Part shown: positions 14,151 to 20,975 of the stretch, one piece after another
Layout: the number at the start of each line of letters is the position of its first letter
Numbering within the stretch: the stretch's first letter is position 1
NCBI GenBank assembly: GCA_934464705.1
Contig: CAKSKB010000025.1
Coordinates: 1-29,016 of the forward strand
Length of the DNA: 29,016 bases
Reading direction: 5' to 3'
Origin: an uncultured Clostridia bacterium
GTDB taxonomy: Bacteria; Bacillota; Clostridia; HGM11514
Made by a program: the position numbers and the translations under genes
Notes under the pieces: model-generated
Told to the model about the DNA's origin: nothing
Databases searched by the model: none
Seen by the model: only the letters and a program-made list of their open reading frames with translations

Positions 14151-15047
14151 TTATTTAGCCATGCTTGCAACTTCGGCTGCAAAGTCATCAACTTTCTTTT
14201 CTAAGCCTTCACCCTTTTCAAAGCGAACGAAATCAACAAGCTTAATACCGTTATCCGAAAGATGCTTTTCAACCTTCACGCTGTCATCCTTAACGAATGC
14301 CTGCTGAAGAAGGCAGTTCTGCTCGTAGAACTTATTGATTTTACCGCCAACCATCTTTTCGATAATCTGGTCGGGCTTGGAAGCGTTCTTGGGGTCTTCC
14401 TTAATCTGAGCAATGATGATTGCCTTTTCCTTCTCAACATCTTCAGCCGGAACGGTATCCTTGCTAAGGTAAAGAGGATTGAGAGCGGCAATCTGCATAG
14501 CAGCGTCCTTAGCGGCTTCTTTTGCAGCGTCGGTCATTTCGCCTTCAACCTTAACCATAACGCCGATTCTGCCTGCCATATGAACATAACCGACTACATT
14601 GCCCTCAAATCTTGCAAAGCGGCGAACATTCATGTTTTCACCGATTTTCGCAATCTTTTCGGTAAGCATATCCTTAATTGTAACGGACTCGTCATCGATA
14701 AATTTGGAATCGAGAAGGGCCTCTGTATCTGCCGGATTTGTTGCGATAACCTGGCGTGCAACATTTTTAACGAATGTCTGGAACTCAGCGTTCTTAGCAA
14801 CAAAGTCGGTTTCGGAGTTAACCTCTACCATAGCGCCGATGTTTCCGTCAACAAGAATATCAACAAGACCTTCGGAAGCGATTCTTCCTGCCTTTTTCTG
14901 AGCTGTTGCAAGTCCCTTTTCGCGGAGAAAATCAACAGCCTTATCAAAATCACCGTCAGTTGCGGAGAGAGCCTTTTTGCAGTCCATCATACCGCAGCCG
15001 GTTGTTTCTCTTAAATCTTTAACCATCTGAGCTGTAATAGCAGCCAT
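14151..15047 (-). CDS. tsf: translation elongation factor Ts
   Basis: A 298-residue EF-Ts, the nucleotide exchange factor that releases GDP from EF-Tu. The N-terminal UBA-like module contains VKDLRETTGCGMMDCKKAL, followed by the TDFVAKN motif that contacts EF-Tu. The dimerisation domain and C-terminal module (DQIIEKMVGGKINKFYEQNCLL, residues in two parts) complete a full-length protein. An ATG two codons earlier (15053) lies only 3 bases from GGGAGG, while the one at 15047 lies 9 bases away and gives the usual MAAIT start. It follows rpsB by 27 bases and is terminated right after. Confidence 0.97.
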   Translation of the reverse strand: MAAITAQMVKDLRETTGCGMMDCKKALSATDGDFDKAVDFLREKGLATAQKKAGRIASEGLVDILVDGNIGAMVEVNSETDFVAKNAEFQTFVKNVARQVIATNPADTEALLDSKFIDDESVTIKDMLTEKIAKIGENMNVRRFARFEGNVVGYVHMAGRIGVMVKVEGEMTDAAKEAAKDAAMQIAALNPLYLSKDTVPAEDVEKEKAIIIAQIKEDPKNASKPDQIIEKMVGGKINKFYEQNCLLQQAFVKDDSVKVEKHLSDNGIKLVDFVRFEKGEGLEKKVDDFAAEVASMAK

Positions 15048-15074
15048 AACCATATACCTCCCGTAATTTATAAA

Positions 15075-15800
15075 TTATTCTTCAGCTTCGCCGTCTTCGG
15101 AAGCGTCTTCAATCTGTTCGCCCTGTCTGCCCTCGATAATAGCGTTAGCCATTGTGGAAGCGATAAGCTTAACCGCACGGATAGCGTCATCGTTGCCGGG
15201 GATTACATAATCAACTTCATCGGGGTCGCAGTTTGTATCAACGATAGCGACAATCGGGATAGAAAGCTTTCTTGCTTCCTGGATAGCGATTCTTTCCTTT
15301 TTGGGGTCAACAACGAAGAGAGCACCGGGGAGCTTCTTCATTTCCTTGATACCGCCGAGGAACTTTTCAAGCTTTTCGAGTTCGCCCTTAAGCTTAATAA
15401 CTTCCTTCTTGGGGAGCAGTTCAAATGTGCCGTCTTCTTCCATCTTCTTAATCTGATTGAGCCTGTCGATTCTCTTTCTGATGGTCTTGAAGTTTGTGAG
15501 CATACCGCCGAGCCATCTTGCGTTAACATAGTACATACCAACGCGTTCGGCTTCTTCCTTAATGGACTCCTGAGCCTGCTTCTTTGTACCTACAAAGAGA
15601 ACCTCTTCTCCGTTAGCCGCAATTTCTCTGATGAAATTGTAAGCTTCTTCAACCTTCTTAACTGTTTTCTGAAGATCGATGATGTAAATACCGTTTCTTT
15701 CGGTGAAGATGTACTCCGCCATTTTAGGGTTCCATCTTCTTGTCTGATGTCCGAAATGAACACCCGCCTCCAAAAGCTGTTTCATTGCAATAACTGACAT
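15075..15800 (-). CDS. rpsB: 30S ribosomal protein S2
   Basis: A 241-residue S2 protein of the small ribosomal subunit. Typical segments are LLEAGVHFGHQTRRWNPKM near the N terminus, the coiled-coil insert (about 105-150), and DPKKERIAIQEARKLSIP followed by DTNCDPDEVDYVIPGNDDA. The tail is acidic. AGGAGG lies 8 bases before the ATG; another GGAGG lies 12 bases further upstream. It is the first gene of the standard rpsB-tsf operon, with a leader of about 105 bases. pyrH and frr, often next in other genomes, are not here. Confidence 0.98.
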   Translation of the reverse strand: MSVIAMKQLLEAGVHFGHQTRRWNPKMAEYIFTERNGIYIIDLQKTVKKVEEAYNFIREIAANGEEVLFVGTKKQAQESIKEEAERVGMYYVNARWLGGMLTNFKTIRKRIDRLNQIKKMEEDGTFELLPKKEVIKLKGELEKLEKFLGGIKEMKKLPGALFVVDPKKERIAIQEARKLSIPIVAIVDTNCDPDEVDYVIPGNDDAIRAVKLIASTMANAIIEGRQGEQIEDASEDGEAEE

Positions 15801-15872
15801 AATAATATCCTCCTATTTTTTATACCTCCGCACCTCTCATCCCGCAGCCAAACATACTGAATATGCAATCTG

Positions 15873-15910
15873 ACGGCAGTCAAAATGCGTGCGTATTAAT
15901 TTATTGCCGT
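15873..15910 (-). repeat. inverted repeat in the rpsB leader
   Basis: ACGGCA (15873-15878) and TGCCGT (15905-15910) can pair at the very 5' end of the rpsB transcript. The inner arm also contains the short palindrome TGACGGCAGTCA. It may be a fold for S2 autoregulation, but no known motif is recognised. Confidence 0.35.
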
Positions 15911-15913
15911 AAT

Positions 15914-15948
15914 ATTATATCACATATCAAAGGCATTTGCAAGCCTTT
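15914..15948 (-). promoter_or_regulatory. rpsB-tsf promoter inside a terminator-like hairpin
   Basis: Minus-strand TTGCAA (15937-15942), a 17-base spacer and TATAAT (15914-15919) with an extended -10 TG. The -35 is in the loop of AAAGGC (15929-15934)/GCCTTT (15943-15948), which is also the only hairpin after the patatin gene and may end its transcript weakly. Confidence 0.65.
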
Positions 15949-15982
15949 TTAAACATTTTAACAAGAAATTTTGCACAAAATA

Positions 15983-16837
15983 TCAAAGCAATTCGGGAAG
16001 TTTTTTGATTCTCGAGAGTGCCTTGCGGGCATCGCTGTAGCCATCATTATAAAGAGCGGTCAGTTTTTCCATATCGGTGTCGGCACGCTTTACCGTCACG
16101 GGATGGTGCGGTCTTATCACGATTGCACGGCCGAGCCGTTCTTCATTATCAATCAGCTCAAGCTCACTGTTATACATAATATGGCGGTTTTTCACCGCCT
16201 CGTAGAGCTTCGGAAACTGCCTGTACTTCATTTTTATAAGCTTTGCCGACTTTTCGGGCGATTTCCGATACGCCTTGTCACGGGTGAGAACGACCACATT
16301 GAGTTCGTTTCCGTCGGAAATTGATTTCCCGAGAGGAATCGAGTCCGTAATGCCGCCGTCAAAATAGGTTTTACCGCCGATTTCCACCGGAGGAGAAATG
16401 AACGGCAGCGACCCCGAAGCCCTCGAAACATCAAGCTGTTTTTCGGAATCGGTAATCTTTATGTATTCGGGCTTACCGGTTTCGCAGTTTGTAACCGCCG
16501 CAAAAAGCGTCATGGGGCTGTTTCTGAAAGCGTCATGGTCGAAATACAAAAGCTTGTTCGGAATGGTATCATAAATCAAATCCATGTTGAAAAGGCTTCC
16601 CGTTTTTAAAAGAGAACCCATTCCAAGATAATTATACCCTTTTAAATAATCCGTATTCGCGTGAAAGGCTCTCCCCTTCTGATGCGAAAGATAGCTGAAT
16701 GCGTGCCCGGCGCCCGCAGAAACCCCATAAACGGTTTTGAACATTATATCATTTTCGATGAAGCAGTCTATAACGCCGCAGGTGTAAACGCCCCGCATCG
16801 CACCGCCTTCAAGAATCAGTCCTGCATTGTAAAGCAT
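15983..16837 (-). CDS. patatin-like phospholipase
   Basis: A 284-residue patatin-family acyl hydrolase, likely to act on lipids. The oxyanion loop GGAMRG is at 11-16, the nucleophile Ser40 lies in GVSAG (38-42) and the catalytic Asp160 in FDGG. These are the expected Ser-Asp dyad elements. A C-terminal region from about 190 resembles the extension of bacterial patatins of the RssA/YjjU type. No signal peptide is present, so it is cytoplasmic or membrane-associated from the inside. GGAGAAAGG precedes the ATG. It has its own promoter with a striking palindrome. Substrate unknown. Confidence 0.92.
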   Translation of the reverse strand: MLYNAGLILEGGAMRGVYTCGVIDCFIENDIMFKTVYGVSAGAGHAFSYLSHQKGRAFHANTDYLKGYNYLGMGSLLKTGSLFNMDLIYDTIPNKLLYFDHDAFRNSPMTLFAAVTNCETGKPEYIKITDSEKQLDVSRASGSLPFISPPVEIGGKTYFDGGITDSIPLGKSISDGNELNVVVLTRDKAYRKSPEKSAKLIKMKYRQFPKLYEAVKNRHIMYNSELELIDNEERLGRAIVIRPHHPVTVKRADTDMEKLTALYNDGYSDARKALSRIKKLPELL

Positions 16838-16863
16838 AATTTCACTGCCTTTCTCCGATACAC

Positions 16864-16893
16864 ATTATAACACAATTGTGTTGCTTTTGCAAC
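16864..16893 (-). promoter_or_regulatory. patatin gene promoter with palindromic operator
   Basis: Minus-strand TTGCAA (16887-16892) and TATAAT (16864-16869) with a 17-base spacer. The spacer is largely filled by the perfect 14-base palindrome AACACAATTGTGTT (16869-16882). A second dyad, GTTGC/GCAAC (16880-16893), covers the -35. A repressor bound here would block polymerase. Confidence 0.7.
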
Positions 16894-16937
16894 AATTTTT
16901 TCAACAAATCCAATAGTATATAAATCCCCCATTTGAC

Positions 16938-16966
16938 ATTGTACCACAAACAGCAATTTTTTTCAA
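16938..16966 (-). promoter_or_regulatory. possible second, upstream promoter for the patatin gene
   Basis: Minus-strand TTGAAA (16961-16966), a 17-base spacer and TACAAT (16938-16943), about 75 bases upstream of the first promoter. Confidence 0.4.
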
Positions 16967-16999
16967 TACCGATTTTCATTTTTTGCACAGATACAGCTA

Positions 17000-17028
17000 T
17001 TGACAAATCGCTTTCTATAGTATATAAT
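17000..17028 (+). promoter_or_regulatory. consensus promoter for the beta-helix protein gene
   Basis: TTGACA (17000-17005), exactly 17 bases, then TATAAT (17023-17028). Both hexamers match the housekeeping sigma consensus in full. It stands about 40 bases before the start codon. Confidence 0.85.
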
Positions 17029-17069
17029 TAAAAACACAGAAAAGTTTTATCAATATTTTGGAGGAAATC

Positions 17070-19598
17070 ATGAAAAAACTGTTATTTATTCTCGCGGCGC
17101 TTCTGGCGTTTTCTTCTTTTACGGCGGTTTCCGCCGAAAGCACGGTAACCGCAAAATTTCTGTATGTTTCGCCGACCGGATCGGATACGGCCGACGGATC
17201 AAGCGCCACCCCTTTCGCAACTATTGAAAAAGCGGTTTTGGCGGCAAGGGAGTATTCTTCGACGGTTGTAATCAACCTTCGCGAAGGTGACTACAAGCTC
17301 TCGTTGCCGATAAAGCTGACCGCCGCCGACAACAACCTCGTTATAAGGGGCGTCCCCGGTGAAAATGCTTTGGTTACGGCAGGCAACTCCGTACCGTTTT
17401 CTGCGTTCTCCACCGTAACCGATGAGGCGTTTCTGAGCAAGCTTTCCGACAGCTCTGCAAGAGGCAAAATCGTTTCCGTAAATCTTGCGGATCTTGGGAT
17501 TACGGAGTACGGCGAAATAAAAATTCAGGGTATGGGCGCAAAAGATGCCGGTCATGCCCCAACGCTTTCTTATAATGACAAACCTCTCACTATCGCAAGA
17601 TATCCCAATGACAGTTATCTGACCACAAAAACAGCCGTTTTTAACGGTCAGAGCGGCGATGATTATTACTCAAGCTTGGGCAGAGCGGAATTTACAACCG
17701 CCGACAAAAGGTACAATTCGTGGGACAAAAACGGCATCTGGGTATTCGGATATTTTCAGCACGACTGGGCGGATGTTACGTCTCCGTGTGATTTCAACGA
17801 AACTGCCGGCACGATTTACACGTATGTAAACAAAAATTACGGTCTTGTGGCAAACAGGAGGTTTTACTTCTTTAATGTTCCTGAGGAAATTGACAGACCG
17901 GGAGAGTGGTATCTGAACCGTGATACGGGCGTTCTTTATCTTTATCCGACAGCCGAGATGAAAGCCGGAGATCACCTTATTTTTGCATCGGCGGAAAACA
18001 ATCTTTTCGAGATAACCAACGCAAGCAATATTTCTTTCGAAAACTTGAAGTTTTCCGGCACCTGCGCCAAGGGCATTTATGCCTCCGGTTCGGACAATAT
18101 TAAAATTTACTGCTGTGAGTTTTCCTCGATAGGAAGCGATGCGGTTTATTTATCGAAATCTTCCAACTCCGGTGCGGACTGCACTTATTTCCATGACCTC
18201 GGCTCCAAAGGGATATGCTTTAAAGACTGCGGCGATAAGAAGACGCTTACCGCCTCCAACAGCTATGTGACCAACTGCGAGTTTGAAAGATTTCAGAATT
18301 ACAGACGAACCTATGCCCCGGCAGTTGATATTTCGGAAAGCGTAGGAGTGTATGCGGCTCACAACAAAATCCATGACGCTCCGCACTTTGCGATTTCGTA
18401 TACGGCAAACGATACGGTTTTTGAATATAACGATATTTACGATGTCTGCAAGGAAACCCGTGACTGCGGTGCGGTTTACACCGGCAGACGGTGGGATACA
18501 TGGGGCAACATTTTCCGTTACAACTATGTTCATGATATGAAAATCGACAGTTCTTCCACGACAGATTTGGGTGTTCACGGTATTTATCTTGACGATATGA
18601 GCTCACAAACCAATGTTTTCGGGAATGTATTTGCAAACCTTCCTTCTGCGGGGCTTATGGGCGGCGGAAGAAACAATAGGTTTGAAAACAACCTCATCGT
18701 GGACTGCAACGCCAACATTAATTATGATCAGCGTGCAGCCGTTGACAATCCCTCGACTACATATACTTTTGAAGGCAAAGAGTACAGCTGGAATGTCGAA
18801 CACTGCTTTACCCGGCTGAGAGCATCGTATTATCTTACCGATACATGGAAGGCAAAATATACGGGAAATCCCGAATGGCCTGCCGTTTCCGCACAAAGCA
18901 ATATGCTCAACGACGATCCGGAGATTCCGAAGTATGTCGTAATCAAAGATAATGTGGTGTACAAATCGGGAAAACGCACAATTGCAAAAAAGGTTTCTCA
19001 GTACGGTAAAGTCGAGAATGATTATACGATATATTTGCCGAACACTTATTTTTCAGATTATTCAAACAATAACTATACTCTGACATCAAAAGGGCTCAGC
19101 AATATTAAAAAGAATCATCCCAATTTTGAGGATATTCCGTTCAATAAAATGGGTCAGGCGGCTTACGTGTATGAAGACAAATACGTGGGTGAGCTCAGCT
19201 TTGTCGCAACGGCGGTTCAGCAAAGCAACTACACGAGCTTTCAAAAGGACGGCGGAACGGCTGTGTCGAACCATTCAATTTATGCGTATGCAAGATTTAC
19301 GGGCGGAAATACAAACGTTTCGGAATGCGGATTTAACATTGAAAATGAAAAAGGCATTTCAATCACCTGTCCCATGCTTTCCGTTCCGTCGGGCGACGCT
19401 TATGCGATTAAATTTGTCGGCGCAGGACTGAAGCCCGGAACATACACCCTTCAGCCCTACCTCATCAGCGCAGACGGAAAGACCGTTTATGGCGAAACAA
19501 AATCAACAACTCTCGAACCGGTGATTCTCGCCGGAGTAGACGATGACGAAGAAATGAATGCAAAAGTAACAACATACGAAATCGAAGCTTTTAAATAA
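17070..19598 (+). CDS. secreted right-handed parallel beta-helix protein, probable glycan-active enzyme
   Basis: An 842-residue exported protein. The signal peptide is about 1-22 (LAFSSFTAVSA). The opening FLYVSPTGSDTADGSS and PFATIEKAVLAA is typical of beta-helix polysaccharide lyases and hydrolases. Residues about 160-320 hold DKNGIWVFGYFQHDWADV and EEIDRPGEWYLNRDTGVLYLYP, then come beta-helix rungs to about 560 (such as NISFENLKFSGTCAKGIYA). A C-terminal Ig-like domain covers about 700-842. The whole resembles GH141-type proteins, but family and substrate cannot be fixed by eye. GGAGG lies 5 bases before the ATG at 17070; a TTG frame start at 17058 is rejected because it overlaps this site. 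No terminator follows, so read-through into rplJ is possible. Confidence 0.85.
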   Translation: MKKLLFILAALLAFSSFTAVSAESTVTAKFLYVSPTGSDTADGSSATPFATIEKAVLAAREYSSTVVINLREGDYKLSLPIKLTAADNNLVIRGVPGENALVTAGNSVPFSAFSTVTDEAFLSKLSDSSARGKIVSVNLADLGITEYGEIKIQGMGAKDAGHAPTLSYNDKPLTIARYPNDSYLTTKTAVFNGQSGDDYYSSLGRAEFTTADKRYNSWDKNGIWVFGYFQHDWADVTSPCDFNETAGTIYTYVNKNYGLVANRRFYFFNVPEEIDRPGEWYLNRDTGVLYLYPTAEMKAGDHLIFASAENNLFEITNASNISFENLKFSGTCAKGIYASGSDNIKIYCCEFSSIGSDAVYLSKSSNSGADCTYFHDLGSKGICFKDCGDKKTLTASNSYVTNCEFERFQNYRRTYAPAVDISESVGVYAAHNKIHDAPHFAISYTANDTVFEYNDIYDVCKETRDCGAVYTGRRWDTWGNIFRYNYVHDMKIDSSSTTDLGVHGIYLDDMSSQTNVFGNVFANLPSAGLMGGGRNNRFENNLIVDCNANINYDQRAAVDNPSTTYTFEGKEYSWNVEHCFTRLRASYYLTDTWKAKYTGNPEWPAVSAQSNMLNDDPEIPKYVVIKDNVVYKSGKRTIAKKVSQYGKVENDYTIYLPNTYFSDYSNNNYTLTSKGLSNIKKNHPNFEDIPFNKMGQAAYVYEDKYVGELSFVATAVQQSNYTSFQKDGGTAVSNHSIYAYARFTGGNTNVSECGFNIENEKGISITCPMLSVPSGDAYAIKFVGAGLKPGTYTLQPYLISADGKTVYGETKSTTLEPVILAGVDDDEEMNAKVTTYEIEAFK

Positions 19599-19623
19599 TT
19601 TTTGAAAAATTTTAAAAAAACAC

Positions 19624-19652
19624 TTGACAAACGAAAAAAAGTGTGGTATTAT
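19624..19652 (+). promoter_or_regulatory. rplJL promoter
   Basis: TTGACA (19624-19629), 17 bases, TATTAT (19647-19652), upstream of the L10 leader. Transcription should start near 19659. Confidence 0.8.
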
Positions 19653-19669
19653 ATATCGGTAATTGAAAT

Positions 19670-19775
19670 CAGTTTTCCATAGACAGCAGGTGCGAAAGCG
19701 TAAATCCTGCCGAGGAGAATGTTATTAAACTCGAATATGTTTAATTACAGTTCTTTGTCTGTGGACGGAGAACTG
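19670..19775 (+). ncRNA. L10 (rplJ) ribosomal leader
   Basis: The core GCAGG (19686-19690)/CCTGC (19706-19710) encloses GC-GAAA-GC (19692-19699), followed by CGAGGAG, as in the L10 leader that binds the L10(L12)4 complex in place of rRNA. An outer helix pairs 19676-19685 with 19756-19765 over ten positions and can extend by pairing CAGTT (19670-19674) with AACTG (19771-19775). A third hairpin pairs 19721-19730 with 19739-19748. Binding would signal excess L10-L12 and reduce operon expression; in Bacillus subtilis it does so by promoting termination. Confidence 0.88.
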
Positions 19776-19784
19776 TTTTTAATT
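19747..19784 (+). terminator. attenuator terminator in the rplJ leader
   Basis: ACAGTTCT (19747-19754) and AGAACTGT (19769-19776) form an 8-base stem with a 14-base loop, then TTTTT. Its 3' arm is shared with the extended outer helix of the L10 leader and its 5' arm overlaps the third leader hairpin, so the folds exclude each other. Confidence 0.8.
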
Positions 19785-19830
19785 ATACACGGCCGGACCG
19801 GTACTTGCCATGCCGCCGAAACCGTGTGGG

Positions 19831-19918
19831 GTTAACACCTCAAAAGTCAAATTGATTACAGGGGACTTGCCATCCCGTGTGATCCGCATTTGTCACTATC
19901 GTCATTTTGGAGGTGAAC
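19831..19918 (+). promoter_or_regulatory. possible rplJ ribosome-binding-site sequestering helix
   Basis: GTTAACACCTCAAAA (19831-19845) is complementary, with small bulges, to TTTTGGAGGTGAAC (19905-19918), which contains the rplJ Shine-Dalgarno site GGAGG. This would hide the ribosome-binding site in transcripts that pass the attenuator. ACTTGCCAT occurs twice in the intervening leader (19803-19811 and 19865-19873). Confidence 0.45.
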
Positions 19919-19923
19919 TTTTA

Positions 19924-20433
19924 ATGCCAAGCGAAAAAGTTCTTCAACAAAAGAAAGACATGGTAGAACAGCTTACGGAAAAGTTCCAGAAGGCTGTCTC
20001 CGGAGTTTTTGTGAGCTACGCAGGACTTACTGTTGAACAGGACACTAAGCTGCGTAACGAACTCAGAGAAGCAGGCGTTGAATATAAGGTTGTCAAGAAC
20101 ACTCTTATAAGATTCGCTGCAAACAATCTGGGAATGCAGGAACTCGACCCGTCTCTTAACGGTCCTACATCCGTAGCGCTCAGCTACGATGACGTAGTTG
20201 CTCCTGCCAGAGTTCTTAACAAATATGTTAAGGAATATGAGGACTTCAACTTTAAGACCGGATTTGTTGAAGGTAAAATCATGAGTCTTGATGAAATCAA
20301 GGCTATGGCAGATCTTCCTTCCAAGGAAGTACTGCTTACCCAGACTGTTGTCGGCTTAAATGCTCCTATCCAGAAATTTGCTATGGCTATCAAAGCTATT
20401 GCGGACAAGAAGGAACAGGAAGAAACCGCATAA
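19924..20433 (+). CDS. rplJ: 50S ribosomal protein L10
   Basis: A 169-residue L10 that forms the base of the ribosomal stalk and carries L7/L12 dimers. The N-terminal rRNA-binding domain includes FVSYAGLTVEQDTKLRNELR, VVKNTLIRFA and LNGPTSVAL. The C-terminal helix FAMAIKAIADKKEQEE binds L12. The start at 19924 (MPSEKVL) follows GGAGG by 10 bases; the frame is open for 38 codons upstream, but that part lies in the leader. It is followed by rplL after 39 bases. Expression is probably self-controlled through the L10 leader. Confidence 0.97.
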   Translation: MPSEKVLQQKKDMVEQLTEKFQKAVSGVFVSYAGLTVEQDTKLRNELREAGVEYKVVKNTLIRFAANNLGMQELDPSLNGPTSVALSYDDVVAPARVLNKYVKEYEDFNFKTGFVEGKIMSLDEIKAMADLPSKEVLLTQTVVGLNAPIQKFAMAIKAIADKKEQEETA

Positions 20434-20472
20434 ACGGTCAATTGGGAAAATTATTAATGGAGGTACAACGAT

Positions 20473-20847
20473 ATGAGCGAAAAGATTACAGCTATTATCG
20501 AAGAAGTTAAGGCTTTAACTGTCTTGGAACTCAACGAGCTTGTTAAGGCTCTTGAAGAAGAATTCGGTGTTTCCGCTTCCGCTGCTGTTGTTGCTGCTGC
20601 TCCCGGAGCTGCTGCAGCACCCGCTGCTGACGAAAAGACTGAATTTGATGTAGTTTTAGCAGCTGCAGGAGACAAGAAGCTCAATGTTATTAAGGTTGTC
20701 AGAGAAATCACAGGTCTTGGCCTCAAAGAAGCTAAGGACGCTGTTGACAATGCTCCTACAACTCTTAAGGAAGCTGCTTCAAAAGAAGATGCAGAAGCAA
20801 TCAAGGCTAAACTTGAAGAAGCCGGCGCATCTGTTGAACTCAAATAG
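20473..20847 (+). CDS. rplL: 50S ribosomal protein L7/L12
   Basis: A 124-residue stalk protein that recruits translation factors to the ribosome. The N-terminal dimerisation domain (about 1-33) is followed by an Ala-rich hinge (about 36-55) and the C-terminal domain, with EFDVVLAAAGDKKLNVIKVV and GLGLKEAKDAVDNAP, the factor-binding helix. GGAGGT lies about 9 bases before the ATG. It ends the two-gene operon. rpoB, common next to it, is absent: gpmI lies here in the opposite direction. Confidence 0.98.
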   Translation: MSEKITAIIEEVKALTVLELNELVKALEEEFGVSASAAVVAAAPGAAAAPAADEKTEFDVVLAAAGDKKLNVIKVVREITGLGLKEAKDAVDNAPTTLKEAASKEDAEAIKAKLEEAGASVELK

Positions 20848-20852
20848 TTCTC

Positions 20853-20870
20853 TTTTCAAGATCTTGAAAA
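20853..20870. repeat. 18-bp perfect palindrome after rplL
   Basis: TTTTCAAGATCTTGAAAA is its own reverse complement. It starts 5 bases after the rplL stop and its last four A overlap the left arm of the terminator, so it could compete with it or be a binding site. Confidence 0.5.
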
Positions 20871-20903
20871 AGGGCGTGTGGATAACATGCCTTTTTCTTT
20901 TTT
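20867..20903 (+). terminator. terminator of rplJL
   Basis: Arms 20867-20879 and 20885-20896 (AAAAAGGGCGTGT with ACATGCCTTTTT, one bulged G) close a 5-base loop, followed by a T-rich run to 20903. Confidence 0.85.
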
Positions 20904-20907
20904 AAAT

Positions 20908-20945
20908 TTTTAAAAAAGAAGGTTTTCGCAAAAACGAAAACCTTC
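20908..20945 (-). terminator. terminator of gpmI, facing rplJL
   Basis: The 11-base arms 20918-20928 and 20935-20945 (GAAGGTTTTCG and complement) are perfect. On the minus strand a T-run follows. It lies 30 bases after the gpmI stop and tail to tail with the rplJL terminator. Confidence 0.9.
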
Positions 20946-20975
20946 CGTTACTATTATCTATTATCTGTTATCTTT

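Noticed and set aside
14023..14307. Plus-strand frame as target of the divergent XRE promoter
   Set aside because: No ribosome-binding site, and it runs through the tsf terminator into antisense tsf.
14262..15014. 250-codon plus-strand frame opposite tsf
   Set aside because: Shadow of the EF-Ts coding sequence; composition is Cys/Phe-rich and unlike a real protein.
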